Assembly: GCA_033296885.1 (NCBI GenBank)
Contig: MU863962.1
Coordinates: 62,001-126,000, forward strand
DNA length: 64,000 nt
Origin: Triangularia verruculosa
Taxonomy: Eukaryota > Ascomycota > Sordariomycetes > Sordariales > Podosporaceae
Direction: 5' to 3'
The notes below the pieces were generated by a model. The model ran no database searches and was not told the DNA's origin. It worked only from the letters and a program-made list of their open reading frames with translations. Below are positions 23,551-35,546 of this stretch, one piece after another (position 1 is the stretch's first letter; each line of letters starts with the position of its first letter). The translations under genes and the position numbers were made by a program.

Positions 23551-25411
23551 CTACGATGATCCTTGCTGTTGCATATGCGTGGGAAGGTTGTATGTTGCGT
23601 AGTCGACATGAACAAACGCTCTATCGACGATAGGGACCGACTCCAGAACGTATTGCAGGCTCTCGCTCAAGTCATGACTGTCCTTGAGTGGTGTGCTTGC
23701 GTCGAGGACGATGTCAACCTCGACATTGAGCTTGTCGCCAGCATGGTAGGCCTGGATGCCTTGGATCTGTTTGATGGTTTTTGCGAAGCGCATGGTCAGG
23801 TAGAGAACTTTGAAGGTAGGCAGGTTAGCATGGCATAGGCGAAAGTGAGAGGTGGGGTTCAGCAATGGTCTTACGGATGTTTCTCTGGTCTGCCGTTGCG
23901 GAAAAGCCTGAGAGGTGGCGGATATGTTCGTATGATGTTTGAGACCAGTTGTAGATGACAATGACGGAGAGAAGAAGACCGCCAAGAGCATCCAACCACC
24001 ACACGTCCGCATAAAACCCCACTGTGAGAAATCTCAGAGTTAGCGGACAGCGGATACCACAGCGGGCAAAGGTAGAACAAACCTATAGGAAAGGCAATAG
24101 ATCCAGCGTTGAATATTACATCTGTGCTCGCATCTGCCGCACTATTTTCTTAATGGTTAGAGACTGCTGTCTGTAAAAGAGGACGTTCGGAGAGATGGAT
24201 CACTTACAGAGCCTGCACACTCGAGTTTTTGACCATACGACACCAAAGCCAGCACAGGCCCTTAATAACGATGGTCCCAAACATGATTCCAATGGCAGCG
24301 TTTCCCCTAGTGCACAGTCAGTTCTCGAACAACATCCTTAAAGCAATGGGCAAGCCGCAATGGCCAGGCCGACATACAGGTGAATGACATGACGATCGGA
24401 TGAAAGCAGACGTTGAATGGCCTCCAGCGCCACCTGCACGAATGAAGTGATCATAATAACCGAAAAGACAAGAACCCCCAGGGGCTCTAGTCTTCGCCTG
24501 CCTACCGGGTATCGGTACTGGTCTTGCTGGCGAATGAGAACCGTAGTCACCCACACGATGACAGTCGAGATGAAATCGAGCACGGCGTCTACTAAACTGG
24601 CCAGCACAGACACCGATGGAACACTGAAGACGACGGCGATCTTCCCGGCCAGGAGGAATACATTGGCAGCAAAATTGACATATATGGCCAAGGTGACAAT
24701 TGGGGCATCGCTGTCCACCAGGTCATCTTCGAGCCACGGTATTTCAGGTTTGGCACGCCCTCCGTTTTCGAGGTCGTCGTCGTCGTCGTCTTCCATGGCG
24801 ACCACGCGGTTGTTTTGAAGCAAAGGAGTCGTTTCAGTAGACTGGTAAATGTCTTTCGGTGTCCGCTTCACTTTTCGCGCGGGCTCCTTGGAGCTAGTCG
24901 ACGAGGTTTCTGTGATAGTGGCGGGCACCTCAACACCACGAAAGGCCGAGACAGGCATGTTGTTGTACTCATTGAGCAGGTCGTGAGGCAAAGATGAATC
25001 TAGCAGGCGGTCGATGTAGAGGTACTGCTGAACCAGGTAGTTGACGCGCTCATAGTATTCGCGGATATCCTTCCTCATGGCGGCTAGCTCCTCTGGGGTC
25101 TTCCAGTATTTCTCCCATCGATACCGCGGATTGCTGTTTCCGATGAGACGCATGCTGCGCATGTGAGAGCTATTCAGGATGGCACTCATGCGGCGCTCAT
25201 CTCGCCTGTGTGCCTCATCTTCAACCGTTTCGGCCGCCCCTTCCTCCTCGTCACGGCCAAACAACAGAGTATTTGCCAACGTCGCCGCGGGCCGGTTCCT
25301 AATCAGCGAAGCCAGTGCTCCGTGTCCCATAGGCGCAATCGGCGGTTCATCTTGAAGGAGAAGAAATGCAGAGCGCGGAAATATGGCGCGTGTCGCCGGT
25401 GGTGAACTCAT
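23551..25411 (-). CDS. Cation diffusion facilitator (likely Mn/Zn transporter)
   Basis: CDF proteins export divalent metals from the cytosol into organelles or out of the cell by proton antiport. Five exons (reverse strand): 25411..24378, 24306..24208, 24141..24083, 24021..23875 and 23807..23551, giving 531 residues, with all four introns (61-71 bp) in frame. Residues 1-230 are cytosolic, with a charged helical part and an acidic run of seven Asp/Glu before DLENGG. Membrane spans start near residue 236. The two metal-site motifs are D-AVL-D (residues 275-279, span 2) and D-AST-D (381-385, span 5). D-x-x-x-D in both spans is the pattern of Mn-type CDFs rather than the H-x-x-x-D of Zn-type ones; the metal is therefore inferred. 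The C-terminal cytoplasmic domain (MRFAKTIKQIQGIQAYHAGD, then VEVDIVLD) is complete. Confidence 0.93.
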
Positions 25412-28400
25412 TTCGTTCAGCCTGATTGTGTTGAATGCCGCGATGAGTTTTTTTCTGCGAAATCAAAACGAGGGAAAAAAAGATCTGAGAAGATGTCAGT
25501 CAACAATGATCCACTGACTGGGACAGGTTAGGTGTAAGCCACAAAGAAACCCACTGCTAAACGGCGCGTCGAGCTTATTGGCAGACGCGAATATCAAAAT
25601 GACGCTTTCGACAACTCTTTTCCTCCTTACAAATGGTGAGAGCCTACAGCTTAGTTCCTGACGGTGAATCAAATAGAGAAGTCTATGTTATGAGAAGCAG
25701 CAAGGCAGAAAGTCCTTTTCTTTCCTGAGAAGTAACTCTTCTTGAGTCAGCAGCGCCAGTCTTTCTTCCTCTTTGCCAAATCTCGAAGGTCAATAGCCTG
25801 CTGGAAGGCGAAGCAACTCCTCAACCAAGGGTACGGTGGCGTCGAATGCTGCCTCAAAGTGCTCCACCAATGGTCCAAGCTAAAACGCCCCTGAACTCCA
25901 AGGCAACATGGTTGAAACAACAAACGGCGGGCGTTGAAACGAACAAGAGCAGTTTGCCCTAGACACACGAGATGGTAGCCAAAATGGATACTAAAGTTGA
26001 TAGATCCAAAAGCAGGCCCATTGTCGGCCGTTGTCGTCACCAACACTTGTCAATCCACTGAATTAAATCTTGGCTTCTCTTGTCTTATCTGATCCTCTCT
26101 GGCTCCGTCCGGATTCGGTAAAAGTGGGCCCCATCTTTCCCAAACAGGGCGGAGACGGAAGAATTCCGACCAATCGCCACGTGCACAAGGGTGAGGCCGA
26201 GAGCTGAGGACGGGACGGGGGTCCTCGATGATCGGCCGCTCCCCGGCAGCTGCGGACTGCGCTTGATGTCATTTAGCACGGAAAGGGAAAGGCCCAGAGA
26301 GTGCCATGCAGCGACCAGCTTCCTGATTGGCGAGACCACCATCAGGGCTATCCATCTTCACACCAAGCTTTCGCTGGTATTTAAGGGCAGCCGATGTTAC
26401 GCAGTTTGGAAATATCGTTCAAAGACGGTCGTGCAGTATGTATATGCAACCCCAGCACCACGTCCTATCTCCCAGCACCACGTCCTATCTCCCAGCACCA
26501 CGTCCTATCTTCAGCATGTTTTGTTTTATCACTCGAGGTCACGATCAGACTGCGCAATCGAGCTGCATTTTGCCGCTGTACAGCTGGGCGAAAGTCGCAT
26601 CGTCCGGGGTAACAGAGCCTTGAGTGGGCATGAATAAGTATATCACGGGTGCCAGGTGGACTTCCACGACAGCAAACCACAACATGAGAAGCACCCGGAC
26701 AACCTCGCGATTCCGTATTCGCACCATCTTCAACTCGTGATCGTGAATGACACCTAATTGGCAGGAAATATAATGCTACTTCCGGAGGGTCCTGGCAGGC
26801 AACTCCTCTGGCAGCACCAGTGCACAGCAGGTAGCACTCGGGAGGCACATACTCGGGTTTCAACCTACCAATCTTGTCAAAGTTTCTAGAACGAAACCTC
26901 GCGAAGTTTGGAAACTGGGCCGGATTCTAAGGAGCCTGACACGCCCCTGTTCTTCCTTACCGCTGGGATGTGGGAGCAAGCAGTTGCAGCTCACTGTCAT
27001 GGCGGCTCGCGGCGGGGGTCCCCGACCAGCAAGAAATTGCATTCAGTCCTCGACTTCTGTGTCTCGGTGGGCTTTGTCATCTGACGGCGTTTTGTGATCC
27101 GAAATCCTGCTGGGTAAGGTGTACCTAAACCATTTCTCCTCAGAAACACGTTGTTCTACCCCGACAGCAGACGCAGCTCGGGATTGAAACATCTAAATCC
27201 CAACCGTAATAGAACGCGGCGTTGTCCGGGCAGTCCCTCTGGCGCTTCCCACTCGCCCGTGTTCGTTTGGCACTCAACGGAGGCACGACTCGCAAGTGTC
27301 TAGGCCATGAAACTTGATGTCCAGCGCAAGCCCAACACCATGGCCAGCAAGTTATGACTTATCTGGCGGTTGATATTTTGTTTTGCGGACAGTCCCAGGG
27401 TCTCAGTCACACTCTTTTCGATGAGCTGGCTGGCATGAACTGGGCTGCTGGTTTTCGTACTATGACAAGCTCTGACGCGCGAATCTTTTTAAGGCCTGCG
27501 CCATGTCCGTTGTTAACACGTCATCCCGATTCATCCACAGGCCTTTGGGAGACGACAGCGCCGGTTCTCGGGAACAACGATTGCCCTAGGACCTGGGAAC
27601 TCAGTCTGCTTATGAGGAATAGTGTATGTCAAACTGCTGGCACTGGGGAATAGGTCCCGTCTGATATTGAAAGTCGGAAGCCACTGGCCTCAAAAAGACA
27701 TATAGGTAAAACCACCCAAACCCAATTCAGAATTTCGTTTTGAGCATTGCGCCTGACGAACCGCTGGCCGCCGCGCCGAGGATGACACAGTGGGTCGTAT
27801 TCGAGTCTCGCCCCTTTCCCCTTTTTTGTGGGGAAGCACCTCGGTGCCCGATGCACACCGTACAGCTGCGGCACGGTCCTGTTTTGTTAGATGTCTTGAT
27901 CCCAGTTTGCGATGCAGAACACGACCCTATGAAGCATGATCCAAGGAGCTCGCGCGGCAAAGCAAGGCATCTGGAAATTTGAAATATGGACATGTCTCTT
28001 GTTTCTTCCGAGATTGCCAAGCACTGTCCACATCAACTCGCATCATGCTGGGTCCCAAGGGCCTTTTCTGGTCCTTGATAGAATACCTACTCTCTACTTC
28101 GACAGAGGTTGGCTCCAAGACTCTGCATCTGAACCGAGTACAGTAGCATGTCGGCAACAAACGAGTGGGCCTTGAGTATAGCAAAACAGCTCGATTTCTT
28201 TCCGATCTGGCGCCGCCGCTGAGCCACTGTTCGCTTCGGATCCCGATGAGGTGGGCTTGCGAGGCTTGTTGGTTCTTCTGCGCCTGGTCAGTTGTCGTCA
28301 AGCACCATTCAAGAAGATGATCCCTGCTCCAGATTTTCGCGTTCACACATTCCACCGAAGTGCTCACTTTTCAGTTTTCCCCCACGTTTTTTACGTTCCC

Positions 28401-30508
28401 TCTCTCGCTCTCTGTATGTGACACCTTCTTCCCCCCACCCCACCTCAGTCTTGTTGAGCTGTGATTTTATTTTCCGGCCGAAAAGGGCGCCAGAAGCAGG
28501 CCAGAAGAGGCGTGATCGGCAATAATATTCAATGTAGTGCGGGTTATTATGCTTCTCTTATTGACCGGTTCCTGGGAAGACTGCGGCACTCCCGTCACCC
28601 AGGAACAGGAACGTGTTGCCTTGTTGCTTTTATTTAGCGGCGACAACACGATCCTCAGGCGATCCTTGGCGATCCAGTTGTATTGGCCTAGGTAGGTCGG
28701 CCGACCGGGCTCCGCTCAGGTCCTTTCCAGTCGCCATCCCCGTCCCGTTCCCCTCACTCAGGTCTCCGCAACCTCGAAGTTTTCCGTGGAGTGATCTCTC
28801 CCCAGCCCGCAGCCCGCATCGAACACGGACGGGGCTTGATGCGCACATTCCTTGAAAGGCATGCGTGTCTCGTTGCGGGGGGGACGGTCAACCTATCGAG
28901 GCTTGCAGTTTCTCGTCCCGGATGCCGTGGCTTTGTTGTGTGACTGTTGTTTCTGGCTGCTCTCGTTTTTTATGCGTCCACGCTCGGGTGTGGTGATGTG
29001 ATGCTGTGTGCCCCCGGGCAGCAAGCCGGGCAGCCAGCAGGGGGTGGGAGAACAGAGACGAACAGGGGGTTTCCCACCAACGGGAGCGCGCTATTCTCAC
29101 CAGTGGCCTGGCGCTCGCTGGTAGCGCCTCCTAAAGCCTCCCCACAGGTCCCCATCCCAGGTCTACCCACGCTATACTTACAGTGCCGCTGCCAGCTGCC
29201 CTGTCCGGGCCAGCCAATGCATTGCCATGCCATGCCATAGGAATAAAAATAATTCTCGAGCCAACCGCCCATTTTCTTCTCCTGATCCCATCCTGTCGTC
29301 TGCTTGCTGTCACTGTCGCTGTTGCTGTCACTGTCGTCTTTTGCCTTCTCCCATTGCACTTTGCTGCTCTCGCGGATATCCCCTCTGAAGCACCGTGTGT
29401 CGTCAATCGCTTTCGCCCAGCAGTTCCGCGCTCGTTGATTCCACACCTATTCAAGATCGCCTTCGCTCTCTCTCGCTCACACTCACTCTGCTCTTTTTTG
29501 CTGCATCGCCTCGGAGTTTTCCAGCCCGTCCAGATCCGCCGGTTTTCTTTTTCGCAACACTCTCCACAGCGCCGGTTCATAGCGTCGTTTTCCTCGCGTT
29601 ATCGTGCATCACTACTTGTCATTTGTCATCGACACAAACGAGTCCGTCAGAGTTTGACCTGACGCCAATCTCAGCGTCGGCGGTTATATACAGATAGCCG
29701 GCCGGCTGTCGTCCAATAACGACCCTAATTGTCAAGAAGCCTGCGGTTTTGGCTGGCTCCTGATTCTGTAAGTCGAAACCTTCTTTTCTTTTATCCCTTG
29801 CCCACTCCTGGATCTTTGGTCGAAAACACCTGCCTATCACCTGGTTAGCCGACTGCGGGGACTGGTCTCTCCGTCCAGCTGCCCTCGGCCGGCCCTCCGC
29901 GAGAAGGACGGCCACCAGGAGAGGCCCCTGTCCCCGTTTCCCAGTCTAAGGCCCTTGGACGTACTGGTCTACAATTCTAGAGGAGGCACGGGAGGAACAG
30001 GATGGCACCGCCGGACGGCTGGAACTTGTGTCGTGCGAGCACGCCAGCCCAGCTTGTCTCAGCTGCTGTTCTCCGTCCGTCTGTTCGCCTGGAAGATACA
30101 CACCACTCTTCGCCTCTTTTCTCCTTGTCCCTCGGCTGTCCGACGAAGCAGACCAGCACCTGAGCGCCCATCTCGAAGCTCTGTCTCGGGCTTCTCGGGT
30201 CACAACAGGCCCATCCCCACTCGTGCAGACAGTGTAACTGACCTTGCTTGCCAACGATGCAGTCCGCCAACGTCGCGTGTATCAACCGAGTTACTGTTTG
30301 AGGAGAAACACGCGGCCGCCGGCCTTTCGAAACCCAGTCGAGTTTCCCAACCTCAACATCTCTCTGAGCCTTGTCTTACCTCCCACCAGCCTCGTATTAT
30401 CCGACGCAGCTTCCCGAGGACACAAAGGGATCACAAGCCCCGACCGTCGGTTTAAGCCCAGCGCAGCCATCCACCACCTCCCATTCACTCCCACACAGGC
30501 CTCTCTAT
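25412..30508. other. 5.1-kb gene-free stretch between divergent genes
   Basis: This gap separates the CDF start (leftward) from the start of a large disordered protein (rightward). Many short open frames occur, but I find none with a domain, consistent splice pairs or family resemblance. About 29250-29600 is strongly pyrimidine-rich on the + strand (repeated CTGTCGCTGT and CTCTCTCGCTC), as in long 5' leaders of filamentous fungi, and a GTAAGT at 29769 could open a leader intron. A tandem repeat lies at 26451-26510. An unrecognised noncoding RNA cannot be excluded. Confidence 0.45.
26451..26510. repeat. Perfect tandem repeat, three 20-bp units
   Basis: The unit CCCAGCACCACGTCCTATCT is repeated three times without mismatch, head to tail. 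It sits in the non-coding 5.1-kb stretch. Each unit contains CACCACGTCC, with a CACGT core. Confidence 0.95.
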
Positions 30509-33354
30509 ATGCCTAGGTTTCCCACCTTCGTCAAGCGGAAGTCAACCGCTGACAGTCTTGAAAATGTTGCCGTGACGGGCCCGTCGTTCCGGGTGCTCGA
30601 GCGTACCGAAGTCCCAGGGGTCAAGTCTTTCGACGGAGGTGTCAGACTGGCGGGCAAGCAGCACGGCGCGCACAGGTCTACAGCTTCTGAAATCACGGTT
30701 GATGATAACATATTCGCCGACCTCAAACCCAATCGGTACGTCTTCCAGCCTGGGCGTTTGAGCAGCCTTGCCGGACCAGGGGTTCCGCTTTTTTTCATTT
30801 CCGATTGCTAATAGCTCGCAGCGGAAGCGGATCTTCCAATACGACCAAGACAAATTCGACCGATAACTCGTCCCGTCACAGCAATGCCTCCACAGCCCCT
30901 TCGTCTGCAGACATGGGCGGACAGGAGGATTGGAGAAACACCAAAAAGCTGCATGCCGACATTCCAGTTCCTCCCATTCCAAAATCATCCTCGGCCAACT
31001 TTCTCAAGGCGGCCGGTCGCACATTTTCATTTGGTGGGCAAAAGAAGCAACTACCCCCGGCACCCGAAATGCAGGAGGAAGGGCCCTCCAGCCCGGTTGC
31101 TTCCGAAGTTCCGACAGCCCAGACGCCAGTGAATGGCCGATCGAGAGCGACCACCACTTCGACTTCCACTACTGTTACACCACCAAGGATCGACAACGAC
31201 TTTAGTCTCGATTTGGGCGGCGACTTTGGGAAAATGATCCTCGGCGGCGACAAGCGCGCAAGCGTGGCTACGGTCAAAGATGAACAAAAAGGCAGGCAGC
31301 CGCTGGCCCCTCGCTCCCTCACAGGATCCCGATTGAATCAGCCTTCTCCTCTTCACATCGACATGACGACAAAGGTCGAAGCCTCGCCGTACTCTTGGAG
31401 CAGCCAACACTCCAACGACCAGTTAATCGCGCCGTCAAGTCCATCGCCCCCAATTAAGGAAAACCACCCTCCACTAGCGCCTCGCCACGCATCGCCACTT
31501 GCTGAAAGAAAGCCCAGCGCGTCACCGGACGGAGGGCCTAGGAAACCGTTGCTCGCGCCCAAGACGTCAACCCCGGAGGAAGCGGAAGGTGAGGATGAGG
31601 AAGCGAGGCTGTTGAGAGACTCGCTCTCTACTGTCAATCGATTCATGACTGGATCTGTCGTTGCATCTCACGGCCCATCCACATCAAGATACCGCAGGGA
31701 CGAAGATGATGACGACAGTTTGTTCGACACGACGCACTCTTTCTCTTCAAAGTCTGCCAGCCGTTTCGCGGCCAAGAAGGCCAACCCACCTTCCAGCAAC
31801 AAGGTCATGACCCCAGCCGAGTTCGAGAAGTACCGCCAGGATAAAGAACGCCAAGATAAGGAGCGGCAGCAAGAAGCGGTTTCCAGCAAGGGAAAAGACG
31901 ACGATGACGAGGACAATTATGAAGACGACGAGGATGATATTGAAAGGGCAAAGCAGCAGACCAAGCAACGTCGGAAGCAAGAAGCGCATATGGCAGTGTA
32001 TCGTCAGCAAATGATGAAAGTCACGGGCGAAGGCGCCAATCTGCCTTCTTCACGACCTAGTCTGCAAATCTCCTTCAGCACGCCAAATTTGCCTAACTTG
32101 GCCTCAGGGCCCAGCCCAGCGATCCAAAACACACCCGATCCTTCAGACGAAGATGAGGAGATCCCACTGGCCATTCTCGCCGCCCATGGTTTCCCTAACC
32201 GAAACCGACCACCAACACGCTTGAGCACCATGGCCTCCAATCCCAATCTGCGCGCCTCCCAGCAACCTAGCTATCAACGACCGGTTTCCGTCGTTGGTGA
32301 TGTTGGAGCTGGAGCTGGAGCTGGAGCCGGAACTCCCGGACGCCTCCCGGCCTTTGCGAGGAATCTACCCCAGGACCCATTTCTCGGTGCGGGCCTTGTT
32401 CGCAACTCTGTCCGCGAGAGCTTTGCTCTCGGGGGTGGAGCCCCTGCTCCCGGAAACCCCGCAGGTGGCATACCTCCCGGTGGCTTGATCAATATCATCG
32501 CGAACGAAGAGCGGAATCGGGCCTTGAGGCGCGGAAGCCCACACGTTGATGGTTCAGCATCCATGCCCGCCATGCCTGGAGCAGCTCCATTTGATCCTAT
32601 GACTGGCATGCCGTCACACCTCATGTATCAGAACCAACAACCTGCTCCCCCAATGTTGACGCCCGGCGACCAGGCACAGATTCAGATGACGCAGCAGATG
32701 CAAACGTTTATGCAAATGCAAATGCAGTTCATGCAGATGATGGCGGGTCAGAATGGTAGTACTCCTGCTACACCCAGTGGATATATGACTACATCGCAGT
32801 CGACTGGTAGTCTCCCCGGGATGGGTGGTGTCCCCAGCCTGGGGCCTCTCCCGCCAATGCCGGGGATGACGGGTGGTCCTGAGATGCGTCACTCCTTCCT
32901 AGGGAACGACTCAATGCTGGATTTGCCGGCTGGCCGAGGGCCAGAGGCACAGATGCGTACGATGAGCATGGTACAGCCAAGCTCTGCCTCGTGGATTCAG
33001 CCCATGCAACACCCAGGGTTTGCCCCCTCAATCATGATGCAGGGCGGCGGATATGCTCCATCAATCGCCCCTTCCGAACGCAGCAACATTGGTCTTCCCG
33101 GTCGTTACCGTCCTGTTTCACACGTTCCGGCACCCCACGTTCCTGTTGCGCCAGGCCATTTGCGAAAATCGACCACTATGTCGGGAGCCATCACGCAACC
33201 CACGATCTCGGTAACCAAGTCTGGCAGTGGGTCGGATGATGATGATGATGAGGAGGGATGGGCGGCGATGAAGGCAAAGCGCGAGAAGAAGAAGTCGTTG
33301 TGGAAAAGCAAAAAGTCGTCGATTGGTGGTGATTTTGGCGCGTTCATCAGCTAA
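30509..33354 (+). CDS. Large intrinsically disordered protein, function unknown
   Basis: Exons are 30509..30735 and 30822..33354; the 86-bp intron (donor GTACGT) gives 919 residues. The start is the ATG of MPRFPTFVKRKSTADSLENV; the frame upstream opens only with TTG. I do not recognise a named family. The N-terminal 75 residues look conserved-like (VKSFDGGVRLAGK, ITVDDNIFADLKPNR). Then come long Ser/Pro/Thr-rich stretches, a Lys/Glu/Asp-rich probable coiled coil (AEFEKYRQDKERQDKERQQ, followed by a very acidic run), and a short ordered-looking motif EEIPLAILAAHGFPNRNRPP. A Gly/Ala repeat, a Met/Gln-rich segment (MTQQMQTFMQMQMQFMQMM) and a basic C-terminus follow. There are no membrane spans. 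A scaffold or regulatory role is possible but not shown. Confidence 0.85.
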
Positions 33355-33778
33355 ACGCATCTTCAGTCACTCAGGATTTAATACTAGTATTTCTATGGGA
33401 GGGGACCGGTCAAGCTGGCGGGGCGATCTTTTTGCCTGCCGTCGATTTTGCATATGTTGGATAAATAAAGCGGCGACATTGTATATTCGTCTCATTTAGC
33501 TACTTTTGGGTTCTTTTGGGGGAGTGTCCTTGGAGTGAATCGAGGGGGGGTGCACGTCTGGTTTCTGCCAGAAAAAGGTGAAGTGAGTGCTGTAGAGGAA
33601 AGGATGTGTTTTGGAGCCCTTCTTCTTTCTTGGGTATTTCTTCGAGGCGGTCTCTTTGGACAATTCACGATAGACATAGCACTTCATTGCTCTAATTCAG
33701 TAATAGGAAAAGCATTGTTATTTTGAGGTCCCAGAATTCCTCTTGACTACTCAAAACTTTTCCATCCTCACTTCAATT
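33355..33778. other. Convergent 3' flanks
   Basis: These 424 bp lie between the stop of the disordered-protein gene and the stop of RIB4. No gene or structured element is evident; a TAAATAAAG polyadenylation-like motif occurs near 33461-33469. Confidence 0.45.
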
Positions 33779-34534
33779 CTATTCGATAACGCCAGCCGCC
33801 CAGTTCTTGCGCTTCACGCTCATTTCCACGGCGGCAAGGCCCCAATCTTCGCCATGATTGTGGCTCCCTGGGATGATGCCAGCACGTGCCTTGGCTTGTT
33901 CATCGTTCAGGACAGTCAACACGCCAAAAATGACGGGCACGCCTGTATCGAGGGACACTCGCATCAGGCCATGTGATACACTCTCGGCAATGTATTCGAA
34001 ATGCATCGTTTCCCCCTTGATTAGCACGCCGATAGCAATGATAGCATCGAAGGCGCCTGTTGACACCGAGCTCCCGGTAGAGAGCGAAGCCAGGTCGGCC
34101 GTAGAGCTACCCAGCAAGTCACCAGCTGATCCCCCAGCGCCAGCAGAGGAAGACTGCACTTGCGAGGCGGCATAGAGACTGTTGTATCCCGTCCCCGGTA
34201 GTAGGGATCCACGGTCAGTTTACAGACACTTAGGTTTTACCAACTCGCAAGCATATTTCGGCTGCTGGTGCTCAAGCAAGAGCACGCCTCGAGAGTAAGA
34301 AAAGATCATGACTGGAATCTGAAAAACGCACCGCTGAACAGCAATTGGCAATTCCCATGCGCCCGGGACTGTCTGTACCACAATGTTTGACTCCTTCACG
34401 CCTGTTTCCAGAAGCTTGGCCTTTGCGCCTTGGACGAGCGGCTCAATGATGCTGTCGTTCCAGCGCGCGTGGACAATTGCGATGCGAAGATTGCTGCCAT
34501 CGTGGAGCTGAGGGGCCGGTCCTTTGTTGTGCAT
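33779..34534 (-). CDS. RIB4: 6,7-dimethyl-8-ribityllumazine synthase
   Basis: Catalyses the penultimate step of riboflavin synthesis: condensation of 5-amino-6-ribitylamino-uracil with dihydroxybutanone phosphate. Exons (reverse strand) are 34534..34332 and 34178..33779; the 153-bp intron joins AVQR to LYAAS in frame, giving 200 residues. Diagnostic segments are LRIAIVHARWN, VQTVPGAWELPIAVQR (substrate-binding loop), FDAIIAIGVLIKGETMHFEYI and VPVIFGVLTVLNDEQA. It is longer than yeast Rib4 because of a Ser/Gly/Ala-rich insertion of about 35 residues between AASQVQ and TGAFDAI. The start chosen is the ATG at 34534, which matches family N-termini (MHNKGPAP...). An in-frame ATG at 34753 would add 73 residues. 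Confidence 0.94.
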
Positions 34535-35546
34535 GTTGGGCAATGATGTGAGAGCTGGGTGGTTGTAAAGGGCAGACTTGAGATGTAAATGAAGACGTGG
34601 TGAAGAGCCGAAGGTTGGAACTCGAACGACACTTTCAAGAGTTGCGCTTCTGGAAGGAGTTGAATAAATGAGGGGCAGCTTGCAGTCAGAATGCCCCTGA
34701 GAACCCGTCCGCTGACGTTTTACCTGGGCCGTGGGGCGGGGCATCGCTTCCATCCATTTTGTCTCCTGCTCGGCAAGTTCCCCCTAGCAAGCTTGGCCTT
34801 TGCGTAATAGGGATGATTAGTCAATGCCTCAGCCACACCAATGATTGGCTCTACACTATCAGTCAGTGTTTACTTTCTTCCTAATCCGTCATCGCAGCCC
34901 AGTGTAGATGATGGATGGTGAGATGCCGCGAACATGAAAAATAGTTAGAGTCACGAAGTCAGACATCTTAAAGAATAGTCAGGCACTGGAGAGATCGCTG
35001 GTACCTGTATCTCACAAGTAGCCAGGAGACCTTTTGCTTTATCCAGGGGCCCAAACCATCATTCTATGTCTATGCTCTGTGCAGTAGTCTTTTCTATTGT
35101 CTTCGGCGTGGGTGGTAACTGATGTTCCGATCTGTTTACACTACAACCTGGAATCTGTACAAGTTTTCCTTCTCAAGGCCGAGGAGTGTCTTCACGTCTG
35201 TGATAGTGTGTGAGGTCGGTAGGCAGGCTCTGCAGGTACTGCTCTAGGTTTTGAGCAGGAATACAGCGGTTCTAGGTCGCGCCTTCCCCTTCAACAGGTA
35301 AGTACAGCGCAGCGGCCCGCCTTCTTGCTGTTTCTGGTCTGCATGTGAACATAGGTCTACCTAGCTTCCACGCACAAGAAAAAGAATTCTGTCCTTCGAA
35401 ATTCATATATGGAGGCTCCAGCGTCAGATACATTTACTCCGCAGTACCGGCCTCCCACAGGCTGTATGCCATCATCTTTGCCTTATTCCTAACTCCTTCA
35501 CTGGCCTCTTCACTGTATATCATTATCTCGATGTCTCTTCGTCAGT
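34535..35546. other. Divergent promoter region, RIB4 and MutL-like gene
   Basis: This 1-kb gap separates two divergent start codons. The RIB4-proximal 220 bp stay open in the RIB4 frame (alternative ATG at 34753). No RNA gene, repeat or recognisable riboswitch is seen; no FMN-element-like conserved core was noticed. Confidence 0.45.

Noticed and set aside
29183..29662. 159-codon + strand frame in the 5.1-kb gap
   Set aside because: Composition follows the pyrimidine-rich leader (Leu/Ser/Phe/Arg), with no domain and no conserved-looking motif.
34535..34753. 73-residue N-terminal extension of lumazine synthase
   Set aside because: Family members begin at the segment matching MHNKGPAP; the extension is not conserved-looking, although an ATG at 34753 exists.
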